A DNA stretch of 64,000 bases from Streptomyces sp. NBC_00775 (GCF_036347135.1 NZ_CP108938.1:3286001-3350000); one strand, 5' to 3'; counted from the stretch's first letter, positions 25,869 through 38,825 are shown. The notes: generated by a model not told the origin, from the sequence alone. Program-made: numbers and translations.

Positions 25869-26369
25869 ATGCCCTTCACGTACGAGGACGTGGGCGCGAC
25901 CCGCGAGGACCGCTGCCCACCGGGCTTCCACCGACTGCACGTCCGCTCCCGGATCGGCGAGGGCGAGGCCGTCTTCCGCCGCGCCTCCGAGGCCCTGATG
26001 ACCTGGGAAATGCACCGGGCCATGGGCGTCGGCATCTCCTCCGAGGCCGACAAGGCCGCCCCCGGAGTGGACGTCACCGTCGGTCTCGGCCCGATCAAGG
26101 CCCCCTGCCGCGTGGTCTGGACGGCCGAGGAACCACGCCGCACCGCCTGGGCCTACGGAACGCTTTCCGGCCATCCGGAGTGCGGCGAGGAGGCCTTCGT
26201 CGTCACCCGCACCGGCGACGGCACCGTCTGGCTGACGATCACCGCCTTCAGCCGCGCGGCGAAGTGGTACTCCCGCGCGGCCGGACCGGCGACCCGAGGA
26301 CTCCAGCACGCCTACGCCCAGAGGTGCGGGAAGGTACTGCGCCGGTTGTGCGCGGGCCTGGACGACTAG
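25869..26369 (+). CDS. DUF1990 family protein
   Basis: This 166-residue protein matches the DUF1990 pattern: an N-terminal FTYEDVGATR, then ALMTWEMHRAMGV, VTVGLGPIKAPCRVVW, AWAYGTLSGHPECGEEAF and FSRAAKWYSRAAGP. The family is widespread in actinobacteria and plants, but its biochemical role is not established. There is no Shine-Dalgarno. A TANNNT-type box (TACGCT, 25856-25861) ends 7 nt before the ATG, so the message may be leaderless. It is convergent with glgP. Confidence 0.85.
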   Translation: MPFTYEDVGATREDRCPPGFHRLHVRSRIGEGEAVFRRASEALMTWEMHRAMGVGISSEADKAAPGVDVTVGLGPIKAPCRVVWTAEEPRRTAWAYGTLSGHPECGEEAFVVTRTGDGTVWLTITAFSRAAKWYSRAAGPATRGLQHAYAQRCGKVLRRLCAGLDD

Positions 26370-26382
26370 AGCCTCGCCCCCC

Positions 26383-29001
26383 TCACCGCATCAGAACCCA
26401 CGCCTCCTCCCCCTTCTCCTCCGCCGGCACCGCCACCAGCCCCAGCTCCGCGCCGGATGCCAGCAGTCGGTGCGTGGGCAGGATCCGGACCGTGTAGCCG
26501 AAGGGGCCCGTGCGGTCCAGGGAGAGCGGGCCCTCGTAGACCCAGCGGCCCTCCAGGTCCGGGCCGCCCGCCGGTTTCAGCGCCACGCACATCGCGTCCG
26601 CGATCCGGTCGTCCGCGTCGACGCGCCCGGCGACGGCCTGGACCTCGACGTCGTCGGGGACGAGGTCACCGAGGCCGACGCGGACGTGCAACGACAGGGT
26701 CGTACCGAGTTCGGCGGACGTCGTGGCGGAGGAGGCCTCGACGTGGTCGACGGTGACCTGGGGCCAGGCGGCGCGCACCCGGGACTTCCAGGAGGCGAGT
26801 TCGCGGGCCGTGTCCGCGGTGAGCGAGCGGTGGGCCTGGGCCGCGGGGGCGTAGAGCCGCTCCACGTACTCGCGGACCATCCGGCCCGCCAGCACCTTCG
26901 GACCGAGGTGGGTCAGCGTCTGGCGCACCATCTCGATCCAGCGGTCGGGCAGCCCGTGCTGGCCGCGCTCGTAGAAGCGGGGGGCCACCCGCTGTTCGAG
27001 CAGCTCGTAGAGAGCCGCGGCCTCCAGGTCGTCACGGCGGTCGTCGTCGGTCGCCGTGCCGTCCGCCGTCGGGATCGCCCAGCCGAAGTCGGGCTGGAAC
27101 CACTCGTCCCACCAGCCGTCCAGAACCGACAGATTCAGACAGCCGTTGAGCGCCGCCTTCATGCCGGACGTGCCGCAGGCCTCCAGGGGCCGCAGCGGGT
27201 TGTTGAGCCAGATGTCGCAGCCGGGGTACAGCTTCTGCGCCATCGCCATCCCGTAGTCCGGCAGGAACACGATCCGGTGCCGGACCCGCGGGTCGTCCGC
27301 GAACCGGACCAGCTCCTGGACCAGGCGCTTGCCGCCGTCGTCCGCGGGGTGGGCCTTGCCCGCGACCACGATCTGGACCGGGCGCTCGGCGTGCAGGAGA
27401 AGGTCCATGAGGCGGTCGCGGTCGCGCAGCATCAGGGTCAGCCGCTTGTACGAGGGGACCCTGCGGGCGAAGCCGATGGTCAGGACGTCGGGGTCCAGCA
27501 CCCCGTCGATCCAGCCGAGTTCGGCCGTGCCGGCGCCGCGCTGGCGCCAGGACGCGGTCAGCCTCTCCCGTACCTCCACCACCAGCTGCTCCCGCAGCAC
27601 GCGCCGCAGGTCCCAGATCTCCTGGTCCGCGATGGCGGCCACCGCGTCCCAGCGGTCCGAGCCGCCGACCGTCAGCGCGTCCTGGGTGCGCGGCGCGCCG
27701 ATCTGCCGTGCGCCCAGGCGGAACACCTCCGGCGCGACCCACGTCGGTGCGTGCACACCGTTGGTCACCGAGGTGATCGGGACCTCTTCCGGGTCGAAGC
27801 CCGGCCACAGGCCCGAGAACATCTCCCGGCTGACCTGGCCGTGCAGCAGCGAGACCCCGTTCGCCCGCTGGCCCAGCCGGAGCCCCATCACCGCCATGTT
27901 GAAGAGGTTCGGCTCGCCGCCGGGGTAGGTCTCCATGCCGAGGCCCAGGATGCGTTCCACGTCGATGCGCGGGAGTTCGGCGTCCGGTCCGAAGTGGCGG
28001 GCGACCAGCTCCCGGTCGAAGCGGTCGATTCCGGCCGGGACGGGGGTGTGCGTGGTGAAGACCGTGCCGGCCCTGACCGCCTCGAGCGCGGGCTCGAAGT
28101 CCAGCCCCTGGCCGACGAGTTCGGCGATCCGCTCCAGGCCCTGGAAGCCCGCGTGCCCTTCGTTCGTGTGGAACACCTCGGGCTGCGCGTGGCCGGTCAG
28201 ACGGCAGTACGTCCGCACCGCGCGCACGCCTCCGATGCCCAGGAGCATCTCCTGCGACAGGCGGTGCTCGCTGCCGCCGCCGTACAGCCGGTCGGTCACC
28301 CCGCGTTCGCCGAGGTCGTTCTCCTCGACGTCGGAGTCGAGCATGAGCAGCGGGACGCGGCCGACCTGGGCCAGCCAGATCCGGGCCCGCAGCGCCCGCC
28401 CGCCGGGGAGGGCCAGCGAGACATGGGCCGGGGTGCCGTCGCTCTCGCGCAGGGGCACCAGCGGGAGTTCGTTCGGGTCCAGGACCGGATAGTGCTCCTG
28501 CTGCCAGCCGTCGCGGGAGAGGGACTGGCGGAAGTAGCCGTGCCGGTAGAGCAGCCCCACACCGATCAGCGGGACGCCCAGGTCGCTGGCGGCCTTCAGA
28601 TGGTCGCCCGCGAGGATGCCGAGGCCGCCGGAGTACTGCGGCAGCGCGGCCGTGATGCCGAACTCGGGTGAGAAGTAGGCGATGGCGGCGGGGAGTTCGG
28701 AGGTCTGGGACTGGTACCAGCGGTCGCCGGTCACATAGTCGCGCAGATCGTCGGAGACCGCGGCGAGACGGCGCAGGAAGTGACGGTCCTCGCCGAGCTC
28801 CGCGAGACGCCCGGTCGGCACGCTGCCGAGCAGGCGTACGGGGTCGCCGTCCGACGCGGCCCAGCGCTCCGGGTCGACGGACTGGAAGAGGTCACGGGTC
28901 TCGGCATGCCAGGACCAGCGGAGGTTGCGCGCCAGGTCACTGAGCGGGTGAAGGGCTTCGGGGAGTACGGGTCGTACGGTGAATCTGCGGATGGCCTTCA
29001 C
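26383..29001 (-). CDS. glgP: Alpha-glucan (glycogen/maltodextrin) phosphorylase
   Basis: This 872-residue enzyme releases glucose-1-phosphate from the non-reducing ends of alpha-1,4-glucans. The start is GTG 29001 with GGAAG just upstream. The N-terminus has the DUF3417 domain of the actinobacterial GlgP type (HPLSDLARNLRWSWHAETRD). The PLP-binding block is EACGTSGMKAALNG, with the Schiff-base Lys, followed by LSVLDGWWDEW. VFHTNEGHAGF and TTHTPVPAGIDRF are further active-site blocks. It is divergent from the S8 protease and lies 1.7 kb upstream of glgE, so it belongs to the same alpha-glucan region. Confidence 0.95.
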   Translation of the reverse strand: MKAIRRFTVRPVLPEALHPLSDLARNLRWSWHAETRDLFQSVDPERWAASDGDPVRLLGSVPTGRLAELGEDRHFLRRLAAVSDDLRDYVTGDRWYQSQTSELPAAIAYFSPEFGITAALPQYSGGLGILAGDHLKAASDLGVPLIGVGLLYRHGYFRQSLSRDGWQQEHYPVLDPNELPLVPLRESDGTPAHVSLALPGGRALRARIWLAQVGRVPLLMLDSDVEENDLGERGVTDRLYGGGSEHRLSQEMLLGIGGVRAVRTYCRLTGHAQPEVFHTNEGHAGFQGLERIAELVGQGLDFEPALEAVRAGTVFTTHTPVPAGIDRFDRELVARHFGPDAELPRIDVERILGLGMETYPGGEPNLFNMAVMGLRLGQRANGVSLLHGQVSREMFSGLWPGFDPEEVPITSVTNGVHAPTWVAPEVFRLGARQIGAPRTQDALTVGGSDRWDAVAAIADQEIWDLRRVLREQLVVEVRERLTASWRQRGAGTAELGWIDGVLDPDVLTIGFARRVPSYKRLTLMLRDRDRLMDLLLHAERPVQIVVAGKAHPADDGGKRLVQELVRFADDPRVRHRIVFLPDYGMAMAQKLYPGCDIWLNNPLRPLEACGTSGMKAALNGCLNLSVLDGWWDEWFQPDFGWAIPTADGTATDDDRRDDLEAAALYELLEQRVAPRFYERGQHGLPDRWIEMVRQTLTHLGPKVLAGRMVREYVERLYAPAAQAHRSLTADTARELASWKSRVRAAWPQVTVDHVEASSATTSAELGTTLSLHVRVGLGDLVPDDVEVQAVAGRVDADDRIADAMCVALKPAGGPDLEGRWVYEGPLSLDRTGPFGYTVRILPTHRLLASGAELGLVAVPAEEKGEEAWVLMR

Positions 29002-29351
29002 GGGCTTCCACCTTCACGGAGGACGTACGCGGCAGAGGGACGCACGTCCGTGTGCGCCCTTCGTCACCCACGACGGTAGCGGCGCGGGTGCCCTCGCGAC
29101 ACGGCGCATCGGAAGCCCTGTGGGCCCGGGCAGCCGATCGGGCCGACTACGTGACTTCGGCGGGAATGCACCGCAACCTTCACCCGCACATCACGGCCGA
29201 TATGGCCGATTCCGCCCTCCTGGGCGGCCTTGTGGTGCTTCACCCCACACGAGAGGCTCGCCGGGTGGCGTACGGCCGGCACGACAGGGCCCAGGCCGAC
29301 ACCGGCCGGCTCCGGCCTCCGTACGCCGAGTTGAGGAGGGGAACTCAAGTC
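29002..29351. other. Divergent intergenic region between glgP and the S8 protease
   Basis: These 350 bp must contain the promoters of glgP (minus) and the protease (plus). I see no RNA gene or convincing sigma hexamers. A TTGAG/CTCAA inverted repeat (29331-29335, 29344-29348) puts the protease ribosome binding site GAGGGG in its loop, which could affect translation. Confidence 0.5.
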
Positions 29352-30554
29352 ATGGCACAGACGAGAGAGAGGCGTCTGCGCTGGGCGGGGGGCGTCACCG
29401 CGGTCGCGACGGCCGCGGTGCTTTCGGCCATCACCCTGCCCGCGCACGCCGCCCCGGAGGGGCAGATACTCGGGGCCGGCGATCCCGGTTCCGTCAGCGG
29501 GAGTTACATCGTGACGCTCAAAGGGGGGACCCAGGCTCCGTCGTCGGCGGGAAAGAGCATCGCCGAGAAGTACGGGGCGAGAATCAGCCATACCTACGGC
29601 ACGGCCCTCAACGGCTTCGCCGTGAAGGTCAACGAGAAGCAGGCCCGGCGGCTCGCGGCGGACTCCCGCGTGGCCTCGGTCGTACAGGACACCCGGGTGA
29701 CGCTCGACCACTTCGAGAAGAACCCGCCCTCGTGGGGCCTGGACCGGATCGACCAGCCTGACCTGCCGCTCGACAAGGGTTACACCTGGCCCGAATCGGC
29801 GGGCGCCGGCGTGACCACGTACGTCATCGACACCGGCATCCGGATCACGCACAAGGACTTCGGCGGCCGGGCGAGCTACGGCTGGGACTTCGTCGGCAAC
29901 GACAAGACGGCCAAGGACGGCAACGGGCACGGCACGCACGTCGCCGGGACCATCGTCGGCACCAAGTACGGCGTGGCCAAGAAGGCCAAGGTCGTCGCCG
30001 TCCGCGTCCTCGACAACGACGGCTCCGGCACCACCGCGCAGGTCATCGCGGGCATCGACTGGGTGACCAGGCACGCGAAGAAACCGGCCGTGGCGAACAT
30101 GAGCCTGGGCGGGTACGCGAACACACAACTGGACACCGCCGTACGCAACTCCATCGCCTCCGGCGTGACCTACGCGGTGGCCGCGGGCAACGACGGACTT
30201 CCCGCCGGTCTGTACTCCCCGGCCCGGGTCACGCAGGCCCTCACGGTCGGCGCGAGCGACAAGACGGACGCACGGGCGAGCTTCTCGAACACCGGTTCCT
30301 CGCTCGACCTGTTCGCGCCCGGCGTCGCGATCACCTCGGCGTCGTACGCGAGTGACACGGGGAAGGCGACCTATTCCGGTACGTCGATGGCGAGCCCGCA
30401 CGTCGCGGGCGCGGCCGCGCTCTATCTGGCCGACCATCCCAAGGCGACACCGGCCCAGGTGGCCAAAGCGCTGGTGAAACAGGCGGTTTCGGGCAGGATC
30501 TCAGGCGCGGGGCTCCTTTCGCCGAACAAGCTCCTGCACGTCGAGAACCCCTAG
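29352..30554 (+). CDS. Secreted subtilisin-like serine protease (S8, with I9 pro-domain)
   Basis: This 400-residue preproprotease starts at ATG 29352 after GAGGAGGGG. A Sec signal ends near LPAHAAPEG (residue 34). An inhibitor_I9 pro-domain spans about 48-120 (SYIVTLKGG, NGFAVKVNEKQAR). The peptidase domain has the full triad: D160 (YVIDTGIRITH), H193 (GNGHGTHVAGT) and S345 (GTSMASPHVAG). The oxyanion Asn is in AVAAGNDG. It resembles proteinase K/aqualysin-type enzymes and ends without any C-terminal domain. It is the third secreted protease within 9 kb. Confidence 0.94.
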   Translation: MAQTRERRLRWAGGVTAVATAAVLSAITLPAHAAPEGQILGAGDPGSVSGSYIVTLKGGTQAPSSAGKSIAEKYGARISHTYGTALNGFAVKVNEKQARRLAADSRVASVVQDTRVTLDHFEKNPPSWGLDRIDQPDLPLDKGYTWPESAGAGVTTYVIDTGIRITHKDFGGRASYGWDFVGNDKTAKDGNGHGTHVAGTIVGTKYGVAKKAKVVAVRVLDNDGSGTTAQVIAGIDWVTRHAKKPAVANMSLGGYANTQLDTAVRNSIASGVTYAVAAGNDGLPAGLYSPARVTQALTVGASDKTDARASFSNTGSSLDLFAPGVAITSASYASDTGKATYSGTSMASPHVAGAAALYLADHPKATPAQVAKALVKQAVSGRISGAGLLSPNKLLHVENP

Positions 30555-30572
30555 CGGGCCCCGGGGACACCA

Positions 30573-30603
30573 ACCGGCCTCGACCTCACAGGACGAGGCC
30601 GGT
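30573..30603 (+). terminator. Intrinsic terminator of the S8 protease gene
   Basis: ACCGGCCTCG (30573-30582) and CGAGGCCGGT (30594-30603) form a perfect 10-bp stem with an 11-nt loop followed by CTTGTGT, 18 bp after the stop codon. Confidence 0.75.
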
Positions 30604-30750
30604 CTTGTGTGTAGACATACGCGTGAGTAGTTAACAAAGTGCCGGAATGCCCACCCGCATAGGGTGGGAAGGCTCCTCCGGTACGCCCCGCAGGCCCCAT
30701 CTCCCGACACCCTCATCCGCCCACCCACGTTGACGCGGACAGGAGCGGTC

Positions 30751-33005
30751 ATGCCCGCAACGCACCACTCGTCCCCCACGTCGCCACCCCCGACGACCAC
30801 CCCCGACACACCCCCCATACGCAGGGCCGACGCCGATTCCCGCACCCCGGAGAAACCCTCCGCCGCGACCGGCGCCACCAGCACGGCCGTCACCACCACC
30901 GCCACCGTCACCACCACGGCATCCACGGCATCCACCACGGCGCACGCGTCATCCACGGCGTCCACGACGTACACGGCGTCCATCGGGCGCATCCCCGTCC
31001 TGGACGTCCACCCGGTCGTCGAGCACGGGCGACGGCCCGCGAAGGCGGTGGCCGGCGAGTGCTTCGAGGTTTCGGCCACGGTCTTCCGCGAAGGCCATGA
31101 CGCGGTCGCCGCGAACGTCGTCCTGCACGATCCGGACGGCCGCGCCGGCCCCTGGACCCCGATGCGCGAACTGGCCCCCGGCACCGACCGCTGGGGCGCC
31201 ACGGTGTCCGCGGGGAAGGAGGGCCGCTGGACGTACCGGGTGGAGGCGTGGGGGGATCCGATCTCCACCTGGCGGCACCACGCGGGGATCAAGATCCCGG
31301 CGGGCATCGACACGGAGCTGGTCCTGGAGGAGGGCGCACGGCTGCACGAGCGGGCGGCCACCGGGGTGCCGAAGGGCAAGGGCCGCCGGGACACGATCCT
31401 CAAGGCCGCCGACGCACTGCGCGACCTCGACCGCCCCGCCGCGGCCCGTCTCGCCGCCGCGCTCACGCCCGAGGTGGACAAGATCCTCGCCCGCCATCCG
31501 CTGCGCGAACTCGTCACGTCCTCGGAGCCGTTGACGCTGCTGGTGGAGCGTGAGCGGGCGCTGTACGGCGCGTGGTACGAGTTCTTCCCGCGCTCGGAGA
31601 ACGGGCAGCCCGAGAGCGGGCTGTCGGAGAGCGGACGGCCGGTCCCGCCGCCGCACGGCACGTTCCGCACGGCCGCCGAACGCCTGCCCGCCATCGCGGA
31701 GATGGGCTTCGACGTCGTCTACCTGCCACCGATCCACCCCATCGGCAGGACCTTCCGCAAGGGCCCCGACAACACCCTGTCCGCGGGCCCGTACGACGTC
31801 GGTGTGCCCTGGGCGATCGGCTCCCCGGAGGGCGGGCACGACGCCGTCCACCCGGACCTGGGCACGATCGACGACTTCGACGCGTTCGTACGCCGGGCAG
31901 CACGCGAAGGCCTGGAAGTCGCCCTCGACTTCGCGCTCCAGTGCTCCCCCGACCACCCGTGGGTGGAGAAGCACCCGGAGTGGTTCCACCACCGGCCGGA
32001 CGGCACGATCGCGTACGCCGAGAACCCGCCGAAGAAGTACCAGGACATCTACCCGATCGCCTTCGACAAGGACATGCCGGGCCTGGTCCGGGAGACGCTG
32101 CGCGTGCTGCGGTACTGGATGGATCACGGCGTACGGATTTTCCGCGTCGACAATCCGCACACCAAGCCGGTGGTGTTCTGGGAGCAGGTGCTGGCGGACA
32201 TCAGCCGCACCGACCCGGACGTGATCTTCCTGGCGGAGGCGTTCACCCGCCCGGCGATGATGCGCACGCTCGCGGCGGTCGGCTTCCAGCAGTCGTACAC
32301 CTACTTCACCTGGCGCAACACCAAGGAGGAGCTGACCGACTACCTGACGGAGCTGTCGGGTGAGACAGCCGCGTACATGCGGCCGAACTTCTTCGTCAAC
32401 ACCCCTGACATCCTTCATGAGTTCCTGCAGCAGGGTGGCCGGCCGGCCTTCGAACTGCGGGCCGTTCTGGCCGCGACACTGTCGCCGACCTGGGGGATCT
32501 ACAGCGGGTATGAACTCTGTGAGAACGCCCCGCTGCGTGCCGGGAGCGAGGAGTATCTGAACTCCGAGAAGTACCAACTGCGGCCGCGCGACTGGGAGTC
32601 GGCGGAGCGTGACGGACGTAGCATCGCGCCATTGGTGGGCGCGCTCAACGCGATCAGGCGGCGCAGCCCCGCGCTGCGTCAGTTGCGCGACCTCCATTTC
32701 CATCACACGGACAAGGAGGCGGTGATCGCCTACTCGAAGTCTGATCGGAACGCACGCGGTTCGAACACGGTTGTGGTGGTGGCCAACCTCGACCCTCACC
32801 ACACCCAGGAGGCCACGGTCTCGTTGGACATGCCGCAACTCGGCCTGGACTGGCACGAGTCCGTGCCGGTGCGCGACGAGCTCACCGGCGAGACCTACCA
32901 CTGGGGCAGGACCAACTATGTGCGCCTGGAGCCGGGGCATAGGCCCGCGCACATCCTCACCGTCCTGCGACCGTCCTCACCGCAGATCGGAGGGTCACCC
33001 ACAAT

Positions 33006-33009
<4 letters not shown>
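30751..33009 (+). CDS. glgE: Maltose-1-phosphate:alpha-glucan maltosyltransferase GlgE
   Basis: This 752-residue GH13_3 enzyme extends alpha-1,4-glucans with maltosyl units from maltose-1-phosphate. The ATG at 30751 follows AGGAG. The core starts near residue 80 ([13 protein letters not shown]). The catalytic blocks are [16 protein letters not shown] (nucleophile Asp) and [10 protein letters not shown] (acid/base Glu), with [15 protein letters not shown] typical of GlgE. The first roughly 80 residues are low complexity and rich in Thr, Ala, Ser and Pro ([15 protein letters not shown]), longer than I expect for the family. The stop overlaps the treS start (ATGA), showing an operon glgE-treS with pep2 and glgB downstream. 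Confidence 0.95.
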
Positions 33010-34724
<1,715 letters not shown>

Positions 34725-34733
34725 AACCCGGAC

Positions 34734-34759
34734 GGCGGGGCGGTTTCTCCCGCCCCGCC
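34734..34759 (+). terminator. GC hairpin between treS and pep2
   Basis: GGCGGGGCGG (34734-34743) and CCGCCCCGCC (34750-34759) form a perfect 10-bp stem with a 6-nt loop, 9 bp after the treS stop and 67 bp before pep2. No T-run follows. It may be a partial terminator or a stabiliser that lowers expression of pep2-glgB relative to glgE-treS. Confidence 0.6.
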
Positions 34760-34826
34760 CTGGGCACGCATCACTCACACCCCGACTCGCCCGGTCTCCG
34801 GGCCCCTGGGGAAAGGACGCGACGCC

Positions 34827-36254
34827 ATGTCGGAAGCCGCAACCCCCTCTGCCACGGCCCCCGTCGCACGCCCCGAACTGCTCGCGTCCCTCGATCCACT
34901 GCTGCGGGAGTGGCTGCCCCGACAGCGCTGGTTCGCGGGCAAAGGGCGTCCGGTGACCGGATTCTCCCTGGTGGCGGCGGTAGAACTACTGCCGCTCACA
35001 GCCAAGTTGGGCCTGCTCCATCTACTCGTACGCGTACACCAGCCACTCAGCCCGGCCCGGGGAGCCACCCCGCACCCCGGGGACTGCTACCAGCTGCTGA
35101 TCGGCGTACGCGAGGTGCTGCCGCCACGGCTCGCGCCCGCGCTGATCGGGCATCTGGAGGAGGGGCCGCTGGCCGGCCGCACGGTGTACGAGGCGCTGTA
35201 CGACCCGCGCCCCGCCGCCGTACTCCTGGAAGCCCTGCGCACCCGGGCCCGCGTCGGCGAGCTGCGCTTCGAGCGTGAGCGGCACCGGGGGCCCGGGGAG
35301 GCCCGGGAACTCCGGGAGATCCGGGGCGATCTGGTGCCACGGGTGGTGACGTCGGAGCAGTCCAACTCGTCCATCGTCTACGGAGATACGTTCATCCTGA
35401 AGCTGTTGCGCAGGATCGTGCCGGGGACCAATCCGGATCTGGAGCTTCCGCTGGTGCTGTCCCGGGAGGGCTGTATACGGGTGCCCGCCCCGGTGGCGTG
35501 GATGGTCGCGGACCTGGGCGAGGAGAAGACGTACATACTCGGTGTGCTCCAGCCCTTCGTACAGGGCGCGTCGGACGGCTGGGAGCTGGCGCTACGCCAG
35601 CTGGCCAAGGGCGAGGACTTCACCGGCGAGGCGCGGGAACTGGGCCGAGCCACGGCCGAGGTGCACACGGCGCTGGCCGATGCGCTGCCCACGGCCACGC
35701 TCGGCCGCGCGCAGATGGGGCCGCTCGTCGACGGCATGACCGAGCGCCTGGAGGCGGCCGCACAGGCGGTGCCCGCGCTCCGTCCCTACGCTCCCGGCCT
35801 GCGCACCGCCTTCGAGGCGCTGGCCGATCTGGCCGCCGAGGGCCACACCTGGACCGCGCAGCGCATCCACGGCGACCTGCACCTCGGCCAGTGCCTGCGC
35901 TCCCCCTCCGGGGAGTGGTCGCTCATCGACTTCGAGGGCGAGCCCTCGAAACCGCTCGCCGAACGCCGCATGGCACAGCCTCCGGCACGGGACATCGCGG
36001 GCATGCTCCGCTCCTTCGACTACGCGGCCCACTCGCAGCGCCCCCCGGTGCCCGGCTGGGCGGATGCGTGCCGGGCCGCGTTCTGCACCGGGTACGCCGA
36101 GGTCGCCGGCGTCGACCCGCGCACCGACCCCGTACTCCTGCACGCCTACGAGACGGACAAGGCGGTCTACGAAGTCCTGTACGAGGCCCGGCACCGGCCC
36201 GACTGGCTGCCGGTGCCGCTCGCGGCCGTACGCCGGCTCGCCGCGTCCCCCTGA
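34827..36254 (+). CDS. pep2: Maltokinase (Pep2/Mak)
   Basis: This 475-residue kinase phosphorylates maltose to maltose-1-phosphate, the donor for GlgE. The N-terminal cap ([19 protein letters not shown]) is the family hallmark. The kinase core has [15 protein letters not shown], the catalytic loop [12 protein letters not shown] and the metal-binding [16 protein letters not shown], as in aminoglycoside-phosphotransferase-like folds. The ATG at 34827 follows GAAAGGA. It lies between treS and glgB, which is the standard order for the GlgE pathway. Confidence 0.94.
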   Translation: MSEAATPSATAPVARPELLASLDPLLREWLPRQRWFAGKGRPVTGFSLVAAVELLPLTAKLGLLHLLVRVHQPLSPARGATPHPGDCYQLLIGVREVLPPRLAPALIGHLEEGPLAGRTVYEALYDPRPAAVLLEALRTRARVGELRFERERHRGPGEARELREIRGDLVPRVVTSEQSNSSIVYGDTFILKLLRRIVPGTNPDLELPLVLSREGCIRVPAPVAWMVADLGEEKTYILGVLQPFVQGASDGWELALRQLAKGEDFTGEARELGRATAEVHTALADALPTATLGRAQMGPLVDGMTERLEAAAQAVPALRPYAPGLRTAFEALADLAAEGHTWTAQRIHGDLHLGQCLRSPSGEWSLIDFEGEPSKPLAERRMAQPPARDIAGMLRSFDYAAHSQRPPVPGWADACRAAFCTGYAEVAGVDPRTDPVLLHAYETDKAVYEVLYEARHRPDWLPVPLAAVRRLAASP

Positions 36255-36300
36255 ACGCCCTTGCCGTTCCCGACCTCACCCTGCCGAGGAGGCCCTGCCC

Positions 36301-38820
36301 GTGACGCCCCGCCCCCCGTCCGACGACAGTCCGAAGAAGAACGGTGCGACTGGTGAGACTGGTGCGAAGAAGCCGGCCGCAGTGAAGAAGACGGCGGTGA
36401 AGAAGGCCGCCGAGGGGAAGACGACGGCCAAGAAGGCCGCTGCCGGGAAGAAGGCTGCCACGGGGAAGAAGGCCGTGGGTAAGAAGGCTCCGGGGAGCGA
36501 GACCACGGCGAGCAAGGCCGCGGGAGGCAAGACCACTGACAGCAAGGCCGTGAAGGCTGCGAAGGTGCCGGAACCCGCCGCCGACGGCGCACCCGTCCTG
36601 GCCCCCGTTCTGCCCCCTGTTCCGGCCCCCGTTTTCGCCGGTGTCGACCCCGGTGACCGGGAGCGGCTGCTCAGCGGCACGCATCACAATCCGCACGGGG
36701 TGCTGGGAGCCCATCCAGTGCCGGGCGGCGTCGCCTTCCGGGCCTTCCGCCCGTACGCGCTCGGGGTGACTGTCGTGACGGACGACCTGCGCGCCGAGCT
36801 GCACGACGACGGGGACGGTTTCTTCTCGGGGCTGCTGCCGCTGCGCGCGGTTCCGGCGTCGTACCGGCTGGTCGTGGCGTACGAGGCCACGGAGCAGGAG
36901 ACCGAGGACGCGTACCGTTTCCTGCCCGCGCTGGGCGAGTTCGATCTGCATCTGCTCGGCGAGGGCCGTCACGAGCAGTTGTGGCGTGCGCTCGGCGCGG
37001 AGCCGATGGTGCACCAGGGCGTGACCGGAACCCGCTTCGCGGTGTGGGCCCCGAACGCACGCGGCGTGCGCCTCGCCGGCACCTTCAACTTCTGGGACGG
37101 CACGGGATATCCGATGCGGTCGCTGGGCTCCTCCGGGGTGTGGGAGCTGTTCGTGCCCGCGATCGGCGAGGGTGAGCTCTACAAGTTCGACATCACCCGC
37201 CCGGACGGCACGCACACGCTGCGCGCCGACCCGATGGCCCGGCGCACCGAGGTGCCTCCGGCGACGTCGTCGATCGTCCACGCGTCGCACCACGAGTGGC
37301 GGGACGAGGACTGGATGACCGGGAGAGGGGCGCGGGCCGCGCACGAGGCTCCGTTCTCGGTCTACGAGGTGCATCTGGCGTCCTGGCGCCCCGGGCTGAC
37401 GTATCGCCAACTGGCCGAACAACTACCGGCGTACGTCGGCGACTTGGGCTTCACCCATGTGGAGCTGATGCCAGTGGCCGAGCATCCGTTCGGCGGATCG
37501 TGGGGCTACCAGGTGACGGGCTTCTACGCGCCGACGGCGAGGCTGGGCACCCCGGACGACTTCAAGTACCTGGTGGACGCGCTGCATCGGGCCGGCATCG
37601 GCGTCCTGATGGACTGGGTTCCGGCCCACTTCCCGCGCGACGACTGGGCGCTGGCCGAGTTCGACGGCCGACCGCTCTACGAGCATGAGGACCCGCTGCG
37701 GGCCGCGCACCCCGACTGGGGCACCCTGGAGTTCGACTACGGACGCCGCGAGGTCCGCAACTTCCTCGTCGCCAACGCCGTCTACTGGTGCGAGGAGTTC
37801 CACATCGACGGCCTGCGCGTCGACGCCGTCGCCTCGATGCTCTACCTCGACTACTCCCGCGAGCCGGGCCAATGGGTCCCCAACGAGCACGGCGGCCGCG
37901 AGAACCTCGACGCGGTCGCCTTCCTCCAGGAGATGAACGCCACCGTCTACCGCCGCAACCCGGGCGTGGTCACCATCGCGGAGGAATCCACGGCCTGGGA
38001 CGGCGTCACCCGGGCCACGCACCATATCGGCCCGGGCGGCTTCGGAGGTCTGGGCTTCGGCCTGAAGTGGAACATGGGCTGGATGCACGACTCGCTGGAC
38101 TATGTGGCCCATGACCCCATCCACCGCCAGTACCACCACAACGAGATGACGTTCTCGATGGTGTACGCCTACAGCGAGAACTACGTCCTGCCCATCTCCC
38201 ACGACGAAGTCGTCCACGGCAAACGCTCACTCGTGTCGAAGATGCCCGGCGACTGGTGGCAACAACGCGCCAACACCCGCGCCTACCTCGGCTTCATGTG
38301 GGCCCACCCCGGCAAACAACTCCTCTTCATGGGACAAGAATTCGCCCAGGGCGCCGAATGGTCCGAAGCACACGGCCCCGACTGGTGGCTCCTCGACCCC
38401 GCCTACGGAGCGGAACCGGACCACCGGGGCATACGCGACCTCGTCCGCGACCTCAACACCGTCTACACCCGCGAACCCGCCCTCTGGCAACGCGACACCG
38501 ACCCCACCGGCTTCACCTGGATCGCCGGCGACGCCGCCGAGGACAACGTCTTCGCCTTCCTCCGCCACGACGCCCACGGCACACCACTCCTGGCCGTGTC
38601 CAACTTCTCCCCCGCCGTCCGCCACGCCTACCGCCTCGGCGTCCCGGAGGACATCCCCGCCTGGCACGAGATCCTCAACACCGACGCCGCCCGCTACGGC
38701 GGCAGCGACGTCCTCAACCAGGACCCCGTCAAACCCGAACCCCACCCCACCCACGGCCGCCCCACCAGCATCCAACTCACCCTCCCCCCACTCGCCACCC
38801 TCTGGCTCCGCCCCGCCTAA
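36301..38820 (+). CDS. glgB: 1,4-alpha-glucan branching enzyme with Lys/Ala-rich N-terminal tail
   Basis: This 839-residue enzyme makes alpha-1,6 branches in glucan. GTG 36301 follows GAGGAGG by 8 nt. Residues 1-90 form a very basic repetitive tail ([19 protein letters not shown] and similar), much like the C-terminal tails of histone H1 or of actinobacterial HupS. The enzyme core then begins ([18 protein letters not shown]). The CBM48 domain is followed by the GH13 barrel, with [16 protein letters not shown] (Asp), [15 protein letters not shown] (Glu) and [15 protein letters not shown] (Asp). It is the last gene of the glgE-treS-pep2-glgB run and ends against an intergenic inverted repeat. 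Confidence 0.95.
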   Translation: MTPRPPSDDSPKKNGATGETGAKKPAAVKKTAVKKAAEGKTTAKKAAAGKKAATGKKAVGKKAPGSETTASKAAGGKTTDSKAVKAAKVPEPAADGAPVLAPVLPPVPAPVFAGVDPGDRERLLSGTHHNPHGVLGAHPVPGGVAFRAFRPYALGVTVVTDDLRAELHDDGDGFFSGLLPLRAVPASYRLVVAYEATEQETEDAYRFLPALGEFDLHLLGEGRHEQLWRALGAEPMVHQGVTGTRFAVWAPNARGVRLAGTFNFWDGTGYPMRSLGSSGVWELFVPAIGEGELYKFDITRPDGTHTLRADPMARRTEVPPATSSIVHASHHEWRDEDWMTGRGARAAHEAPFSVYEVHLASWRPGLTYRQLAEQLPAYVGDLGFTHVELMPVAEHPFGGSWGYQVTGFYAPTARLGTPDDFKYLVDALHRAGIGVLMDWVPAHFPRDDWALAEFDGRPLYEHEDPLRAAHPDWGTLEFDYGRREVRNFLVANAVYWCEEFHIDGLRVDAVASMLYLDYSREPGQWVPNEHGGRENLDAVAFLQEMNATVYRRNPGVVTIAEESTAWDGVTRATHHIGPGGFGGLGFGLKWNMGWMHDSLDYVAHDPIHRQYHHNEMTFSMVYAYSENYVLPISHDEVVHGKRSLVSKMPGDWWQQRANTRAYLGFMWAHPGKQLLFMGQEFAQGAEWSEAHGPDWWLLDPAYGAEPDHRGIRDLVRDLNTVYTREPALWQRDTDPTGFTWIAGDAAEDNVFAFLRHDAHGTPLLAVSNFSPAVRHAYRLGVPEDIPAWHEILNTDAARYGGSDVLNQDPVKPEPHPTHGRPTSIQLTLPPLATLWLRPA

Positions 38821-38825
38821 ACGTT

